A stretch of 64,000 bases of DNA from Sulfolobales archaeon (GCA_025059075.1 JANXDZ010000002.1:248001-312000); one strand, 5' to 3'; shown: positions 25,408-34,419, counted from the stretch's first letter. Made by a program: numbers and translations. The notes: generated from the letters alone by a model not told the origin.

Positions 25408-26124
25408 GTGGCTAATGTAGCGTGGTGTATAACGGGTGGCGGTGCAAACCTCAGGGCGTCTGTAAAGGTTATGGAGAGAGTGAAGGAGGTTTATAAAACT
25501 AATATAACACTATTCCTGACGCGATGGGGCTTTGAAGTCGCTAGAATCTTTGGTGTTTTAAGTACATTAAGGGGCATTGCTCCTGGAGGCTATTATCAAG
25601 AGTTTCTTGTAGGTGATGAAGGTATGTACTATATCGGCCGCATTAACCTCGGTCGTTATAGGATCGTTGTAATAGCACCTGCAACAGCAAATACTGTCGC
25701 CAAGATGGTGTTAGGGATAGCAGACAACATAGCTTCTACACTATACTCTCAAGCTTTAAAGAGCCGTATACCCGTCGTCGTGCTTCCAACAGATATGCCA
25801 AGCAGTGATGGATACATAGAGAGTGAAACTCCCTGCTACGTGGATAAAAACTTATGTAACTATACAACATGCGGAGAGTGTGCATCCTCTAAAGTCTGCC
25901 CTGTAAATGCTATTGTAACTATAGGTCAGTTTATGAGAATAGATCTTTCTAAATGCATTGGCTGTGAAAGATGCGTTTACACATGCCCTACGGGTGCTAT
26001 AAAATGTTGGGAGAAGATAAGGCTTATGCCTAGAGAAATAGATGTCGAGAATATAGACACGTTGAAGAGACAGCCTTATACATATGTAATTAAAGATGCA
26101 TATGAGCTAGAAAAAATGCTGTAA
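25408..26124 (+). CDS. Dihydromethanopterin reductase, DmrX/archaeoflavoprotein type
   Basis: A 238-residue flavoprotein-ferredoxin fusion. The N-terminal domain starts with the W-C-I-T-G-G-G-A-N-L fold of the flavoprotein/decarboxylase superfamily and carries A-P-A-T-A-N-T-V-A-K-M-V, which binds FMN. Residues from about 150 hold two cysteine sets (C-x4-C-x2-C-x5-C-P and C-I-G-C-E-R-C-V-Y-T-C-P) for two [4Fe-4S] clusters. This matches the archaeal DmrX/AfpA family that reduces dihydromethanopterin to tetrahydromethanopterin with electrons from ferredoxin. Start is GTG 25408 after GAGGTGAG. It is the last step of the cofactor pathway in this cluster. Confidence 0.87.
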   Translation: MANVAWCITGGGANLRASVKVMERVKEVYKTNITLFLTRWGFEVARIFGVLSTLRGIAPGGYYQEFLVGDEGMYYIGRINLGRYRIVVIAPATANTVAKMVLGIADNIASTLYSQALKSRIPVVVLPTDMPSSDGYIESETPCYVDKNLCNYTTCGECASSKVCPVNAIVTIGQFMRIDLSKCIGCERCVYTCPTGAIKCWEKIRLMPREIDVENIDTLKRQPYTYVIKDAYELEKML

Positions 26125-26137
26125 ATACATCAAGAGC

Positions 26138-27310
26138 CTATAGACTGCCTTCTTCACAGAGCTTAGGTTTATAGATGCTCTCTATGTAAGCTCCTCTAAC
26201 TCTTTCAACAAAGTTCTTGGCACGGGGATGAATAATGTAATCTACAGCAGTGCCACAAGCATCTTTCACCTTCATATGTTCAGCTAGCTCCTTAAATACT
26301 CCACCAACAATGCCTTCACCAATAGCTGTATAGCCTTGAGCAGCCTCCTTAGCTTTAGAAACACCCTTTAAACCTCTAAGAGTTATGACATCTAAATCCT
26401 TCAAGTACTCTCTAATGTGCTTAGCTACAACTTCATATCTACTATGCCTTCCAGTTAATACAACGATATCACTACGTGGCGTTGATGCTCTAACTCTATT
26501 TACATCTTTCACTATGCTTTCTATGAATACTCTGAACATCGATGTATATGGTTCTTCAGACTTCTCAAAGCCTTTAATAACTGTAGATAAATCAAATGTA
26601 CTAGACTTATAGAATATGCCTCCATGAAAGACGTCCCACCTACTCCATGACTTAGCTCCTACGACAACTTCTAAATCTAGTGCACCAGCAGTTAAAGTGC
26701 CTATAGATGCATATGTGCCTCCAATACCATCAACTATGACTCCTTTTTCAACAGCTATAGTAGCAATGTAGCCGTATCCAAGCTCAACTACAATTAAATT
26801 TACATCACTATAATCTACGTTAAATCTTTCGCTAATTTCAAATACTGCTAGAAATGTTGAAGCTAACTTATCTACAGTACCCATATCAACTTTATTTATC
26901 TTTCTATACCATGGGACTGTTGGGAGGTGTATTACTCCAGGTAGAAATACAGCTCTTTCTCTATATCCATTAACTAAATGGCTTATAGTCTTTGCAATAG
27001 CGTCGTAAACCCATATACCAATTTCACCAGCTTCAACACCGATCTTTATGTCTTCTTCTGAGCTGAGAAGTAGGACTTCAACTGCAAGTCTTCTAGAATT
27101 TCTTACATTATCACCAAATGTTAGGGGGATTCCATAGCCTGAAGGAGCGACAACGTAATCAGGGTTGAGAGAGTCTATTGCTTCCATAAGTTTCTGAGGA
27201 TCTTTAGCAATGGTAATAGTATCTAAGCTCTTCTCAGCTACAATAACACCTTCTTCAAGTGCAACGATGTCGAAAGTTTTTGTACCCGGATCAACACCGA
27301 CGATACGCAT
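26138..27310 (-). CDS. DUF1464 family ASKHA-fold protein
   Basis: A 390-residue protein beginning I-V-G-V-D-P-G-T-K-T-F-D, the phosphate-1 loop of the acetate/sugar kinase-Hsp70-actin superfamily. G-I-G-G-T-Y-A-S-I-G and the later V-V-L-T-G-R-H-S-R segment fit the phosphate-2 and adenosine regions. It is annotated in archaea as DUF1464 or a predicted butyrate-kinase-like protein; no function is proven. It lies between DmrX and MptA in the H4MPT cluster and converges on the reductase gene with a 13-base gap. A kinase step in the pathway is possible, but only context supports it. Confidence 0.78.
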   Translation of the reverse strand: MRIVGVDPGTKTFDIVALEEGVIVAEKSLDTITIAKDPQKLMEAIDSLNPDYVVAPSGYGIPLTFGDNVRNSRRLAVEVLLLSSEEDIKIGVEAGEIGIWVYDAIAKTISHLVNGYRERAVFLPGVIHLPTVPWYRKINKVDMGTVDKLASTFLAVFEISERFNVDYSDVNLIVVELGYGYIATIAVEKGVIVDGIGGTYASIGTLTAGALDLEVVVGAKSWSRWDVFHGGIFYKSSTFDLSTVIKGFEKSEEPYTSMFRVFIESIVKDVNRVRASTPRSDIVVLTGRHSRYEVVAKHIREYLKDLDVITLRGLKGVSKAKEAAQGYTAIGEGIVGGVFKELAEHMKVKDACGTAVDYIIHPRAKNFVERVRGAYIESIYKPKLCEEGSL

Positions 27311-27486
27311 AGACCTCTACCATAGATTCTTCTTCAAACTACTTACCTACTTTCCCCTCTTATTAATTACTACCTAGAGTTTAATCTGAATAAAGATCTA
27401 AACTGCTCTATGAACTCTGTCTCCAAGAATGTAGTGTTTAAACTTCAGGTTTTTAAAGGTCTTTAGGTAGAGACTTACTGAGGTCG

Positions 27487-28386
27487 ATGTTTTTGAGTTT
27501 AACTAGTAAATTGCCAGATACTCAAGCATCTAAACCACTTCACAAAGTTCCTATAGATAAAGTTGGTGTTGAGGATGTATATAGGAGAATATGTCTTAAG
27601 AGTTTTAGAGGCAAAATTTGTCTAGATACAAGTATTTCTGTATCAATAGATCTACCTAAAGAACAGAGGGGAATCCATGTATCTAGAGATATAGAGGCTA
27701 TATTAGATGTCTTCAATGTCATTGAGTATAGCGACTTCAGCGTTCTTGAAGAAGCTGTAGAGAGCCTCTCAAGAGAACTCCTCAAGAGGCATAACTATGC
27801 CAGTAAAGCTGAAGCTTCTATTAAAACTATCTTCATCTATGAGTACAGAGACTCTACACTAAGTCTTGAAGAGCACGTTCCTGTAAAACTCTCTATAAAG
27901 TCCAAGGTTATTGATAAACAAAATAACGTAGTCTATAGAACTGTCTGCATCGAAGTTATAGGCATGACCGTATGTCCATGTGCACAGCAGGTATGTAGCC
28001 ATACCCTAAATATAGACCCTGTTCACGCACCTTCACATACACAGAGAGCTAAGCTAAGTATATGCGTGAAGAGCAGAAGTGATCCTATAGATATTGAGGC
28101 TCTAATAGTTGCATCACTAGAGTCCTTTTCTACCCCAGTCTTTAGCCACTTAAAACGCGATAATGAGTGTAAGCTTATCTTAAAAGGCTTTAAGAATGCG
28201 AAATTCGCTGAAGATGTCGTTAGAGATGCCCTCTATAACTTATACAAAAGGCTAAATAATGCAGTAGGTTTAGACGAAGTCTTCGTTATGGTTAAAAGCT
28301 ATGAGAGTATACACCCATTCAACATGGTTATTAAGGCTAGGTATAAGCTTAGTGAACTAGGTAAATACTTGATGGGCGAAGGTTAA
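27487..28386 (+). CDS. mptA: GTP cyclohydrolase, MptA type
   Basis: A 299-residue metal-dependent GTP cyclohydrolase of the MptA/FolE2 family. The signature G-M-T-V-C-P-C-A-Q-Q followed by C-S-H-T and the distal H-A-P-S-H-T-Q-R is clear and supplies the metal-binding Cys and His residues. MptA opens GTP to 7,8-dihydroneopterin 2',3'-cyclic phosphate, the first step of H4MPT synthesis; the MptB phosphodiesterase that should follow is not in the window. GAGGTC lies before the ATG. The stop overlaps the start of the next gene (TAATG), so the two are coupled. Confidence 0.93.
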   Translation: MFLSLTSKLPDTQASKPLHKVPIDKVGVEDVYRRICLKSFRGKICLDTSISVSIDLPKEQRGIHVSRDIEAILDVFNVIEYSDFSVLEEAVESLSRELLKRHNYASKAEASIKTIFIYEYRDSTLSLEEHVPVKLSIKSKVIDKQNNVVYRTVCIEVIGMTVCPCAQQVCSHTLNIDPVHAPSHTQRAKLSICVKSRSDPIDIEALIVASLESFSTPVFSHLKRDNECKLILKGFKNAKFAEDVVRDALYNLYKRLNNAVGLDEVFVMVKSYESIHPFNMVIKARYKLSELGKYLMGEG

Positions 28387-29357
28387 TGGCCTTATGCGTA
28401 GAGTCTTCAGCTAGGCTACATCTAGGCTTCTACAACTTCTATGAAGATGGAATAGCTTATGGAGGACTTGGAGTAGCTATCGAAAGCCCTATTGTAAGAA
28501 TTAAAGTCAATAAGTGCGAGGACTTCAAGCTCGTAGCTTTAGGCGACGTATATCTTGAGGATGTAGCTAATGCAGTTAAGAGAAAGCTGAAAGTTGAAAA
28601 TGTATGTATAACTGTTGAAAAGGCTATTCCAAGAAACGTTGGGCTAGGATCAACAACGCAAATAGCCTTAGCTATAGCTTACGGCATTACAAAGCTCTTT
28701 AACTTAAACTACAGTATTAGAGAGCTAGCTCTCATCCTTAAGAGAGGTAAAGACTCTGGAGTAGGGATAGCAGCCTTTGAGAATGGAGGATTTATAGTAG
28801 ATGGTGGTAGAAAGATTAACGGCAAAGTTGAAGAGCCTAAGACCCTTAATGACATTCCACCAGTCATCTTCCAGAGTCCTCTTCCACAGAACTGGTACTT
28901 CATAATTCTAATCCCAAGAGGTATTAAAGGTCTCGATGAGCTGAGGGAGAGATACGCAATGGACTACCCACGATCTTTGCCAAGAGATCTTCAATATGAG
29001 CTATACAAACTCCTCTTACTCCACATAATACCCTCAGTCATTAGAGGAGACATCAAGACGTTTGGAATGGCTGTAACAAAGCTTCAAATGATTGTAGGCA
29101 CGTACTTCTCTAAATATCAGGGCGGCGTATATTGTTGTAGAGAAGTAGAAGAACTCGTTAAGACTTTACTTGAAGCTGGAGCTTATGGAGCTGGCCAAAG
29201 TAGCTGGGGTCCTACAACATATGGCATTGTAGAGGAGCTTGAGAAAGCTTACGTAGTTTTGAAAAAAGTTTTAGAACGCGCCTATAAACTAAATATAGAT
29301 CTTGAATATCTCATTGTAAAGGCTAGAAACAGAGGTGTGCAAATAGAATACTGTTAA
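28386..29357 (+). CDS. Beta-ribofuranosylaminobenzene 5'-phosphate synthase
   Basis: A 323-residue GHMP-superfamily protein. S-S-A-R-L-H-L-G-F-Y-N-F opens the family; G-L-G-S-T-T-Q-I-A-L-A is the phosphate loop; G-A-Y-G-A-G-Q-S-S-W-G-P is the C-terminal family motif. It couples an aromatic acid (p-aminobenzoate or p-hydroxybenzoate, depending on lineage) with PRPP with loss of CO2, the committed step to the arylamine half of H4MPT. It is diagnostic for H4MPT as opposed to folate. It starts inside the mptA stop codon. Confidence 0.93.
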   Translation: MALCVESSARLHLGFYNFYEDGIAYGGLGVAIESPIVRIKVNKCEDFKLVALGDVYLEDVANAVKRKLKVENVCITVEKAIPRNVGLGSTTQIALAIAYGITKLFNLNYSIRELALILKRGKDSGVGIAAFENGGFIVDGGRKINGKVEEPKTLNDIPPVIFQSPLPQNWYFIILIPRGIKGLDELRERYAMDYPRSLPRDLQYELYKLLLLHIIPSVIRGDIKTFGMAVTKLQMIVGTYFSKYQGGVYCCREVEELVKTLLEAGAYGAGQSSWGPTTYGIVEELEKAYVVLKKVLERAYKLNIDLEYLIVKARNRGVQIEYC

Positions 29358-29806
29358 TGACATAGGCAGTCTATCCCTTTATGGGATTAGTACGCTTAGC
29401 TATCTTCAAGCCATTATTAGAGAGCATGCTATAACTCGCTAAGCGGAGTTAAACACTATACTAGCGATCTTTAAAGCAGCTACTAAATGATATAGTCATT
29501 GCATAAAGCGATGCACTTAGTCATTATATGAAAAAGTGTATGTAAAAAGAGTTTTTAGAACCAAAGCGTGAATATGCTTGCTCCAAGGTTTTTAAATGAA
29601 GTCCTCCACATGCTTAAATAGTTTAAGGCCACATAAGTTAGTAGCTTGAGACATATTGTGTGGAACTAAGCAGCGCTTCTCCATATGGCTTATGGAGGCT
29701 CATGAACATTCTGTGAAGGTAAACCATGGTCGTAGCGAACTGCTTTCGAGATCCAATGAATTATAGCGATGTGAATGGGAGATAGCTGCATATAGTTAAG
29801 TTAACT
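29358..29806. other. Convergent 449-base spacer
   Basis: Lies between the ends of the beta-RFAP synthase and cysteine synthase genes. A direct repeat TAGTCATT (29493 and 29518) brackets a TGCAT/ATGCA hairpin (29500-29515). There are T-rich stretches near 29550-29600. No coding frame or known RNA was recognised. Confidence 0.45.
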
Positions 29807-30817
29807 CTAACTTCCCTCTATTTCTTCAAGTATCTTGTCCCTCGGAGTCATGGTCTTCTTTTTCCTAAAGAGACGTGTACTAAAGTATCTTGCTGCATAA
29901 TCTGGGAGTACAGTCACTATTCTAGCTCCATAGCCTAAGTCATACTCTTTAGCTACTTTTATTGCTGCAGCTACATTTGCTCCACTAGATATGCCTACAG
30001 GCAGCCCCTCTTCTCTCGCTATTCTCTTAGCCATGCTTATTGCTTCATCACTTGTAACAGTTACAAAGCCATCTATGAGCTCCTTGTACTTAGAGATTAT
30101 TTCAGGTATGAAGCCGTCTCCAACTCCTTCTATCTCATGCCTACCCCTTGGGCCTGGAGTACCTGTTTTAAACCACTCAGTTATTGTCGGGCATTCAGTT
30201 GGCTCAGCTCCAACAACTATAGTCCTTGGATTCGCTTCCTTAAGCCTCTTAGCTACTCCTATTAATGTGCCTCCAGTCCCTACTTCAGCAACCCAAGCAT
30301 CTACTCTACCTAGTTGCTCAAGTATCTCTCTTCCAGTTGTAGCGTAGTGAGCCCAAACATTTGCTTCATCACTCCATTGATCGAATAGATAGTACTTATC
30401 GGGGTTTTCTTCAACAATTTTCTTCGCGTACTCCATGGCTTTAAGGGCATCAATTCCCCCTCCTGGAGTAGTAATGAAGTCTGCGCCAAGCAGCTTCATT
30501 AATAGGAACCTTTCTTCACTCATTTCCTCAGGTATTACTATTAAAACTCTATAACCTAAGTAGCTCCCTATAGCTGAGAAGGCTATTCCAGTATTGCCAG
30601 TTGTAGGGACTACTAGAGTCATGCCTGGCCTAAGCCTTCCACTGGATTCAGCTGCTTTAATCATGTAGTAGGCTATTCTATCCTTAACGGATCCCGTGGG
30701 ATTCATAAACTCTGCCTTAGCCCATACCTCAGCCCTAATTTCCATGGAAGATATTTTACTAAGCTTTATCATTGGAGTATGACCTATGCAGTCAAGTATA
30801 TTGTAGCACAACTTCAC
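29807..30817 (-). CDS. cysK: Cysteine synthase (O-acetyl- or O-phosphoserine sulfhydrylase)
   Basis: A 336-residue fold-type II PLP enzyme. The PLP lysine is in N-P-T-G-S-V-K-D-R, the phosphate region is T-T-G-N-T-G-I-A, G-T-G-G-T is the second loop, and G-I-S-S-G-A-N precedes the C-terminus. It forms cysteine from an activated serine and sulfide. Because the window also carries SerA and a SerK-like serine kinase, O-phosphoserine is the likely substrate, as in Thermococcus. Cystathionine beta-synthase without a CBS domain is an alternative. Start is GTG 30817 after GAGGGGG. Confidence 0.88.
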   Translation of the reverse strand: MKLCYNILDCIGHTPMIKLSKISSMEIRAEVWAKAEFMNPTGSVKDRIAYYMIKAAESSGRLRPGMTLVVPTTGNTGIAFSAIGSYLGYRVLIVIPEEMSEERFLLMKLLGADFITTPGGGIDALKAMEYAKKIVEENPDKYYLFDQWSDEANVWAHYATTGREILEQLGRVDAWVAEVGTGGTLIGVAKRLKEANPRTIVVGAEPTECPTITEWFKTGTPGPRGRHEIEGVGDGFIPEIISKYKELIDGFVTVTSDEAISMAKRIAREEGLPVGISSGANVAAAIKVAKEYDLGYGARIVTVLPDYAARYFSTRLFRKKKTMTPRDKILEEIEGS

Positions 30818-30957
30818 GCTTAAACCCCCTCGTTATAGAGGCTTCCTCAAAATATATGTTTTTCACCTAAGGCTACTGCATAGATCTTGGGAAAGAGCTT
30901 AGCGTTTATTTAGCTGTTAGAGCTAGAGTATCGTTAATAAGTAATAGGGTGTTTGCA

Positions 30958-31953
30958 TTGAGTGAATTAACTAAGCTAGGCTTCAGCCCCGGCCTCACTA
31001 GCACTGAGTACTCCCTTAAGCTATTAAGTGAAGTAAGTGAGTCCTTCAGTAAGATAAGTGAGTTAAGAGCTTTAACTAAGGCTTATTCATCAATAGTAAG
31101 TAGAGTTAAGGCTGAGAGACCTACTTCAGCTCAAGCAATCAATTTATTGAAGGATCTTGGCGTAGAGATCGTTAAGTCCATGGAAGAGAAAGCTGACTTA
31201 AGCTATGTAAAGAAAAACGTCCTTGAATTTGTAGAGAAATGGAGGAATAGGATACAGAGAGAGTTAAGTGAAGTAAGTAGAATAGCTTCTAGAAGAATAA
31301 GCAGTGGGGAAAGTATCTTAACTCACAGTAGGAGCATGTGTGTAGTTAGGACAGCTGAATACATAGTGAGTGAGGACAAAAAGCCCATATTCTACGTTAC
31401 AGAGTCTAGGCCAGGCATGGAGGGCCTCGTCTTAGCTGAAGAGCTGTGGAGGATGGGTCATAGAGTTAAGCTCATAGTTGATTCAGCAGCAAGATTCTTC
31501 ATGAAGGACATAGATCTCGTACTGCTTGGTGCTGAAGCAGTAGCCGCTAATGGAGCTATAGTAAGCAAAGTCGGGTCAAGCCTAATATCGCTAGCAGCCA
31601 ATGAAGCTAGAGTAAGGGTATTCGTACTAGCTCCAACTTCAAAGCTAAGCATAGAGACTCTCTTCGGGGAACTAGTTCAATTACCGGAGGGGGATTGGAG
31701 GAGGCTAATGCCTCCTGGAGTACTCTATACACTACCTGAGAACTATAGAGCTCGAGTACCGCTATACGACGTAATTCCACCTGATTACATAGATGGAATA
31801 GTGAGTGAGAAAGGCCTCTTCGCTCCTCAAGCAATATCTTACTTAATTAAGGAAGTCCACGGAGGCTGGCCTCTTAAAACAATTAGCTTAGAGAGCTTAG
31901 AGAAAGAGTTAAGCAAGTTAGTTGGAGGCGAAGTCTATGGAGATACCGATTAG
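30958..31953 (+). CDS. eIF2B/R15P isomerase-like paralogue lacking catalytic residues
   Basis: About 331 residues of the eIF2B-alpha/MtnA/ribose-1,5-bisphosphate isomerase family. The N-terminal helical domain is followed by a Rossmann-like part. The active-site Cys and Asp of the isomerases are replaced: L-T-H-S-R-S (Ser124) and L-L-G-A-E-A (Glu193). The next gene keeps both. So this copy is probably not an isomerase; it may be a regulatory partner or an aIF2B-like protein. I prefer TTG 30958 because GGGTG lies six bases before it; GTG 30949 is inside that site. It overlaps the next gene by 17 bases. Confidence 0.8.
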   Translation: MSELTKLGFSPGLTSTEYSLKLLSEVSESFSKISELRALTKAYSSIVSRVKAERPTSAQAINLLKDLGVEIVKSMEEKADLSYVKKNVLEFVEKWRNRIQRELSEVSRIASRRISSGESILTHSRSMCVVRTAEYIVSEDKKPIFYVTESRPGMEGLVLAEELWRMGHRVKLIVDSAARFFMKDIDLVLLGAEAVAANGAIVSKVGSSLISLAANEARVRVFVLAPTSKLSIETLFGELVQLPEGDWRRLMPPGVLYTLPENYRARVPLYDVIPPDYIDGIVSEKGLFAPQAISYLIKEVHGGWPLKTISLESLEKELSKLVGGEVYGDTD

Positions 31954-32917
31954 AGTAGTACAAATAGCCGATGATATAAAGGCTATGAGGATACGTGGAG
32001 CAGGTAAAATAGCTAGAGCTGCTGCTGAAGCACTTAAAATAGCTGCAATAGAGTATAGAGGCCCCCTTGATGAAAGCTCTTTCAAGAAATACATGGCTTA
32101 CGTAGCTAACTTAATTACATCAACTAGGCCTACTGCAGTTAGCTTACATAATGCAGTTCTATACATAATGTCTAAGGTAAGAGCCGTTAGTGGAGGAGTT
32201 GACGATATGAGGAATGCAGCGATCAATGCTGCTGATAAATTAATTCAAGAGAGTATTGAAGCTATCAGTAGGATAAGTGAATTTGGAGCTAAGAGAATTA
32301 AGAATGGAGCAGTTGTGCTTACCCACTGCCACAGCACTGCTGCTGTCTCTACAATAATCAATGCCAATAGAATGGGGAAGATAGTTAAAGTATACTCTAC
32401 TGAGACAAGGCCCTTCTTCCAAGGCAGAATAACTGCTAGGCAGCTCCTTGAAAGCAGCGTTCCAGTAATCCAAATACCTGATAGCGCTGTAAGGTACGTA
32501 ATGAATGAAGTAGATCACGTAGTTGTCGGGGCAGATACTGTGACAAGCAATGGAGCAGTAATAAATAAGATAGGGACAAGCCAAGTGGCTTTAGCTGCAC
32601 ATGAAGCTAGAGTAAGAGTATTCGTTACTGCTGAAACATACAAGTTCTCGCCAATGACTGCGATAGGCGAGCTTGTTCCAATAGAGATGAGGGGGGCTGA
32701 GGAAGTTGTACCACTAGATTGGATTAAGAGTCACCCAGGCCTAGAGATCTTGAATCCATCGTTTGACGTAACTCCACCAGAGTACATAGACGCCATAGTT
32801 ACTGAGATTGGAGTAATCCCGCCTCAAGCAGCTATAAACGTTCTAGTAGAAAGACTTGGGTGGGCTCTGGAGGAATTCCTCCAGAGTGAGCATAGGCCGG
32901 TATTTGGTGAGGTGTAA
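31937..32917 (+). CDS. Ribose-1,5-bisphosphate isomerase
   Basis: About 326 residues. The conserved Cys131 (L-T-H-C-H-S) and Asp200 (V-G-A-D-T-V-T-S-N-G) sit within two residues of Cys133 and Asp202 of the Thermococcus enzyme, and I-N-K-I-G-T follows as in the family. It converts ribose-1,5-bisphosphate to ribulose-1,5-bisphosphate in the archaeal AMP-salvage route that feeds type III RuBisCO; neither AMP phosphorylase nor RuBisCO is in the window. I choose ATG 31937 on the strength of GGAGG at 31924-31928. It overlaps the inactive paralogue upstream, so the two are made together. Confidence 0.82.
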   Translation: MEIPIRVVQIADDIKAMRIRGAGKIARAAAEALKIAAIEYRGPLDESSFKKYMAYVANLITSTRPTAVSLHNAVLYIMSKVRAVSGGVDDMRNAAINAADKLIQESIEAISRISEFGAKRIKNGAVVLTHCHSTAAVSTIINANRMGKIVKVYSTETRPFFQGRITARQLLESSVPVIQIPDSAVRYVMNEVDHVVVGADTVTSNGAVINKIGTSQVALAAHEARVRVFVTAETYKFSPMTAIGELVPIEMRGAEEVVPLDWIKSHPGLEILNPSFDVTPPEYIDAIVTEIGVIPPQAAINVLVERLGWALEEFLQSEHRPVFGEV

Positions 32918-32922
32918 TCCTG

Positions 32923-33276
32923 TTGAGTGAAGAGAGCATTAAGGAAGAGATCGTTAGATTGATAGATGAAAACCCTGATCAATGGATAAAAGCAGCTTTC
33001 TACAGCGATGAAAAGGTTAAGCATATAATGACAAGCCTTTACGAGAGGTGGGAGAAGAATGACTCAAGAATGCTCCCAATAGATTACGCAACTCTAGATG
33101 AGTTAAGGCAACTCTATTCATTAGCAAAAAAGTATTCAAGACTTGATACAGGCACAGCCATGAGAATCGCCTTAGGATCAGAGCTGCCTACACCTACGCA
33201 GAGGAGGGAGAGCATTATTGATAAAGTAATTAAGGTACTCAAGAAAGCGTTATTCCCCACTAGGCTTAGCCTATGA
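32923..33276 (+). CDS. Conserved-looking hypothetical protein, 117 residues
   Basis: A small soluble, charged helical protein with no recognised domain. It starts at TTG 32923 with GAGGTG overlapping the end of the isomerase gene, so it belongs to the same operon. W-I-K-A-A-F-Y-S-D-E-K and Y-A-T-L-D-E-L-R are its most distinctive segments. The C-terminal 25 residues are basic, which might allow RNA or membrane contact. No function proposed. Confidence 0.72.
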   Translation: MSEESIKEEIVRLIDENPDQWIKAAFYSDEKVKHIMTSLYERWEKNDSRMLPIDYATLDELRQLYSLAKKYSRLDTGTAMRIALGSELPTPTQRRESIIDKVIKVLKKALFPTRLSL

Positions 33277-33348
33277 ATAGCGTCTTTATAGAGCAGGAGT
33301 AGAGAAATTTATAACCCTGTTTTAGATAAAAGTCTGCCGGGGATTAAA

Positions 33349-33729
33349 ATGAGTACTGCTGAAATAAAGAGGAAAGTAGTGGAAGTACTGGAGAGAGTTG
33401 CTGATCCTGAAATAGGAATTGATCTGTATAACCTCGGAATGATATATGATGTAGAAGTAATTGATGAGAATAGCGTTAAAATAAAAATGAGCTTAACTAC
33501 AGCTCTATGCCCGCTGGCCAACATCATTCCTATAATAGTAGTTGATGAACTGAAGAGGAAGCTGGGGATAGATGCGAGCATAGAAATAGTCTACGATCCT
33601 CCGTGGACTCCGCTTAGAATGACTGAGAGAGGGAGAAGGCTATTCATTGAGAGATACGGATATGACATAGTTGGAGACTACATTAAGCGTCAAAAGAGAA
33701 CTAGGAACGAGAACAGTAATGAGGATTAG
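33349..33729 (+). CDS. DUF59/MIP18-type Fe-S assembly protein (PaaD-like)
   Basis: A 126-residue protein of the DUF59 family. The core is V-A-D-P-E-I-G-I-D-L-Y-N-L-G-M-I-Y-D, with the conserved cysteine in T-T-A-L-C-P-L-A and D-P-P-W-T-P-L-R-M-T later. These proteins help mature iron-sulfur proteins (SufT/Cia2-like). It has its own ATG at 33349 after a short spacer. The genome encodes many Fe-S proteins in this window, which fits such a role. Confidence 0.88.
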   Translation: MSTAEIKRKVVEVLERVADPEIGIDLYNLGMIYDVEVIDENSVKIKMSLTTALCPLANIIPIIVVDELKRKLGIDASIEIVYDPPWTPLRMTERGRRLFIERYGYDIVGDYIKRQKRTRNENSNED

Positions 33730-33894
33730 ACACGTATTTACGCCTTTCCATAAGTTGTTTTGAGTGTTTTACCTAATTCATCGATTACTGCTCTCGCTGG
33801 TTAAAACATAGAAATAAAGACAGCTAACTTACAAGTTTACAGTAGTTATCACTTTCTTCGCTTTAAGGGGAATAGGCTTGAGTTATTGTTACAT

Positions 33895-34419
33895 TTAACT
33901 GCATTCCTCACTACGTATAATACGGATCGTAAAGCTTAGTTCACCGCTTTCTATGGTACTCCAGTAAAGAGTTAGCGTTAAGTTGTATTCTCCTTCCTTA
34001 ATCATTAGCGGCACGTCATAGCCGTAGATTACTTTTGCTATTCTAAAGCACTCTGTTCCTATGCTCACCATACATGGCATTTCAATCTGTATTGTTGAGC
34101 TCTCTTTATCCACTGGCTCAAGGATTAATACTCCACTCATTGTTAAGCCTAGTTCTCCAATAGCTCTCACACTACTTACTTCAGCTTTAATACAGCCATC
34201 GCTGGGCATGTTTAATAAACCTAAGTTAATTGTAGTCTTTCTACAGCAAGCCTTATCTATAGCTAAAGACACTTCTTCTTCAAAGATTATGTTAGGTTTC
34301 ACTAGAGAACCCCTATAATCCATGTAGATTGCTATACAAGCAGAAGCAACAATGATTAATGGTATTAAGCTTAGCGCTATATAGTTCCTTGCAGCTACAG
34401 TACTCATAGGAGCTAACAC
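33895..34419 (-). CDS. Hypothetical membrane-anchored extracytoplasmic protein
   Basis: A 174-residue protein with one N-terminal membrane helix (about residues 13-32) and a beta-rich exterior domain. Six cysteines lie outside (C-C near 58, then singles spaced through the chain), suggesting disulfides or a metal site. An internal ATG five codons in (M-S-T-V-A-A-R) could be the true start. No family recognised. It is a single gene on the minus strand. Confidence 0.6.
   Translation of the reverse strand: MLAPMSTVAARNYIALSLIPLIIVASACIAIYMDYRGSLVKPNIIFEEEVSLAIDKACCRKTTINLGLLNMPSDGCIKAEVSSVRAIGELGLTMSGVLILEPVDKESSTIQIEMPCMVSIGTECFRIAKVIYGYDVPLMIKEGEYNLTLTLYWSTIESGELSFTIRIIRSEECS

Noticed and set aside
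29493-29525. TAGTCATT direct repeat as an insertion target duplication
   Set aside because: The copies are only 17 bases apart with no element between them; a chance repeat around a small hairpin is more likely.
20497-29806. H4MPT cluster as a recent horizontal transfer
   Set aside because: Spacers are longer than elsewhere, but base and codon use look like the surroundings by eye and no integrase, tRNA or attachment repeat borders it; a composition test would be needed.
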